A stretch of DNA of 64,000 nt, from the NCBI GenBank assembly GCA_015075405.1, contig JABTUK010000003.1, forward strand, positions 62,001-126,000, given 5' to 3'. The notes below the pieces were generated by a model, which worked only from the letters and a program-made list of their open reading frames with translations, made no database searches and was not told where the DNA came from. The position numbers and the translations under genes were made by a program. This document shows positions 63,764 to 64,000 of the stretch, one piece after another; positions within the stretch are counted from its first letter, which is position 1; the number at the start of each line of letters is the position of its first letter. The stretch is from Anaerolineales bacterium. Lineage in GTDB: Bacteria > Chloroflexota > Anaerolineae > 4572-78 > J111.

Positions 63764-64000
63764 GTGAGTAATAAGCTTGTATCAGGTTTACCCCTTGTCC
63801 TTTTTTTGATGGTGCTCGCCGGAATAGGTTACTTTATCGTGGGGGGAGAAGACCGGCCGACCCCTACGGCCTCGCCTACTCCTACAAAACAGCCTACGCT
63901 GATTGCAGCTGAAACCTCTCCTACTCATACAGTAACCCCGCTGCCAACTACTGCTGTACCCACTGCTGCCCCCACGCCTACCGCTACTGCAACTCAAACC
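63764..64000 (+). CDS. Membrane-anchored protein with Thr/Pro-rich linker (3' end outside window)
   Basis: Starts at GTG 63764 with AAGGAG seven bases upstream. The visible 79 residues comprise a TM helix (LPLVLFLMVLAGIGYFIVGG) and then TPTASPTPTKQPT and TPTATATQT low-complexity sequence, the same design as the SH3b protein before it. It is probably another extracytoplasmic member of the AAA/kinase operon; its functional domain lies beyond the window. Confidence 0.75.
   Translation, partial: MSNKLVSGLPLVLFLMVLAGIGYFIVGGEDRPTPTASPTPTKQPTLIAAETSPTHTVTPLPTTAVPTAAPTPTATATQT

Overview
The window reads as a chromosomal segment of an uncultured or filamentous Chloroflexota, most likely Anaerolineae-like. 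The basis is family content rather than any rRNA marker: several AAA-like (Pfam AAA_35 type) NTPases fused to Ser/Thr kinase, TIR, TPR and beta-propeller modules; secreted proteins with long Thr-Pro-rich linkers; GT-C membrane proteins with beta-sandwich tails; a tricorn-like protease; and very many short tandem heptamer repeats at gene borders. No rRNA, tRNA or CRISPR array was seen.

Layout. 0-4.4 kb: the tail of a GT-C-like membrane protein, a small unknown protein coupled to an M50 protease, and a DUF2079 membrane protein. 4.9-8.0 kb: an acyl-CoA synthetase and a split XdhC pair. 8.0-9.8 kb: an AT-richer island of small unknown genes. 9.8-14.5 kb: a tricorn-like protease, a RelE-type toxin-antitoxin unit with an extra 40-residue ribbon-helix-helix protein, and dtd. 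14.6-27.0 kb: a large potassium locus, kdpD-kdpE1 | kimA-kdpE2 | 136-aa membrane protein, 30-aa peptide, kdpF-kdpA-kdpB-kdpC. The kimA and kdp structural promoters carry the same phased array of three TTGACCC boxes, so the sensor KdpD and two near-identical KdpE regulators probably switch on a KimA-type transporter and the Kdp ATPase together. 27-33.2 kb (minus strand): glucan phosphorylase and a run of small polytopic membrane proteins (Yip1, DinB, DUF4190, DUF4126 and DUF4013 types).

33.3-37.0 kb is a mobile hotspot: a roughly 2.16 kb unit bounded by a perfect 17-bp inverted repeat and encoding an unrecognised 548-residue protein; a broken antitoxin-like gene; and a complete IS1595/ISXO2-type element with terminal repeats and an 8-bp target duplication but a frameshifted transposase. 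37.1-43.5 kb (minus): kinase-TIR-AAA followed by AAA-AAA-TM-TPR-propeller. 43.8-55.4 kb (minus): two GT-C membrane proteins, a PAS/GAF/PP2C phosphatase, a PstS-like lipoprotein, uppP and tgt. 55.8-64.0 kb (plus): a second AAA/kinase operon (APH-like+AAA, then AAA+Ser/Thr kinase+TPR+coiled coil+TM, then two membrane-anchored extracytoplasmic proteins) running off the window end. The two AAA/kinase clusters share a core promoter motif and are the best candidates for an undescribed signalling or conflict system.

Repeats are the other theme. Heptamer arrays sit at most gene borders and also in frame inside at least five proteins; two conserved enzymes (KdpA, XdhC) carry the same palindromic in-frame insertion; a hairpin family with three copies keeps its outer arms while both sides of the inner stem change together; and a 160-bp MITE with a clear target duplication has truncated the gene upstream of kdpF.
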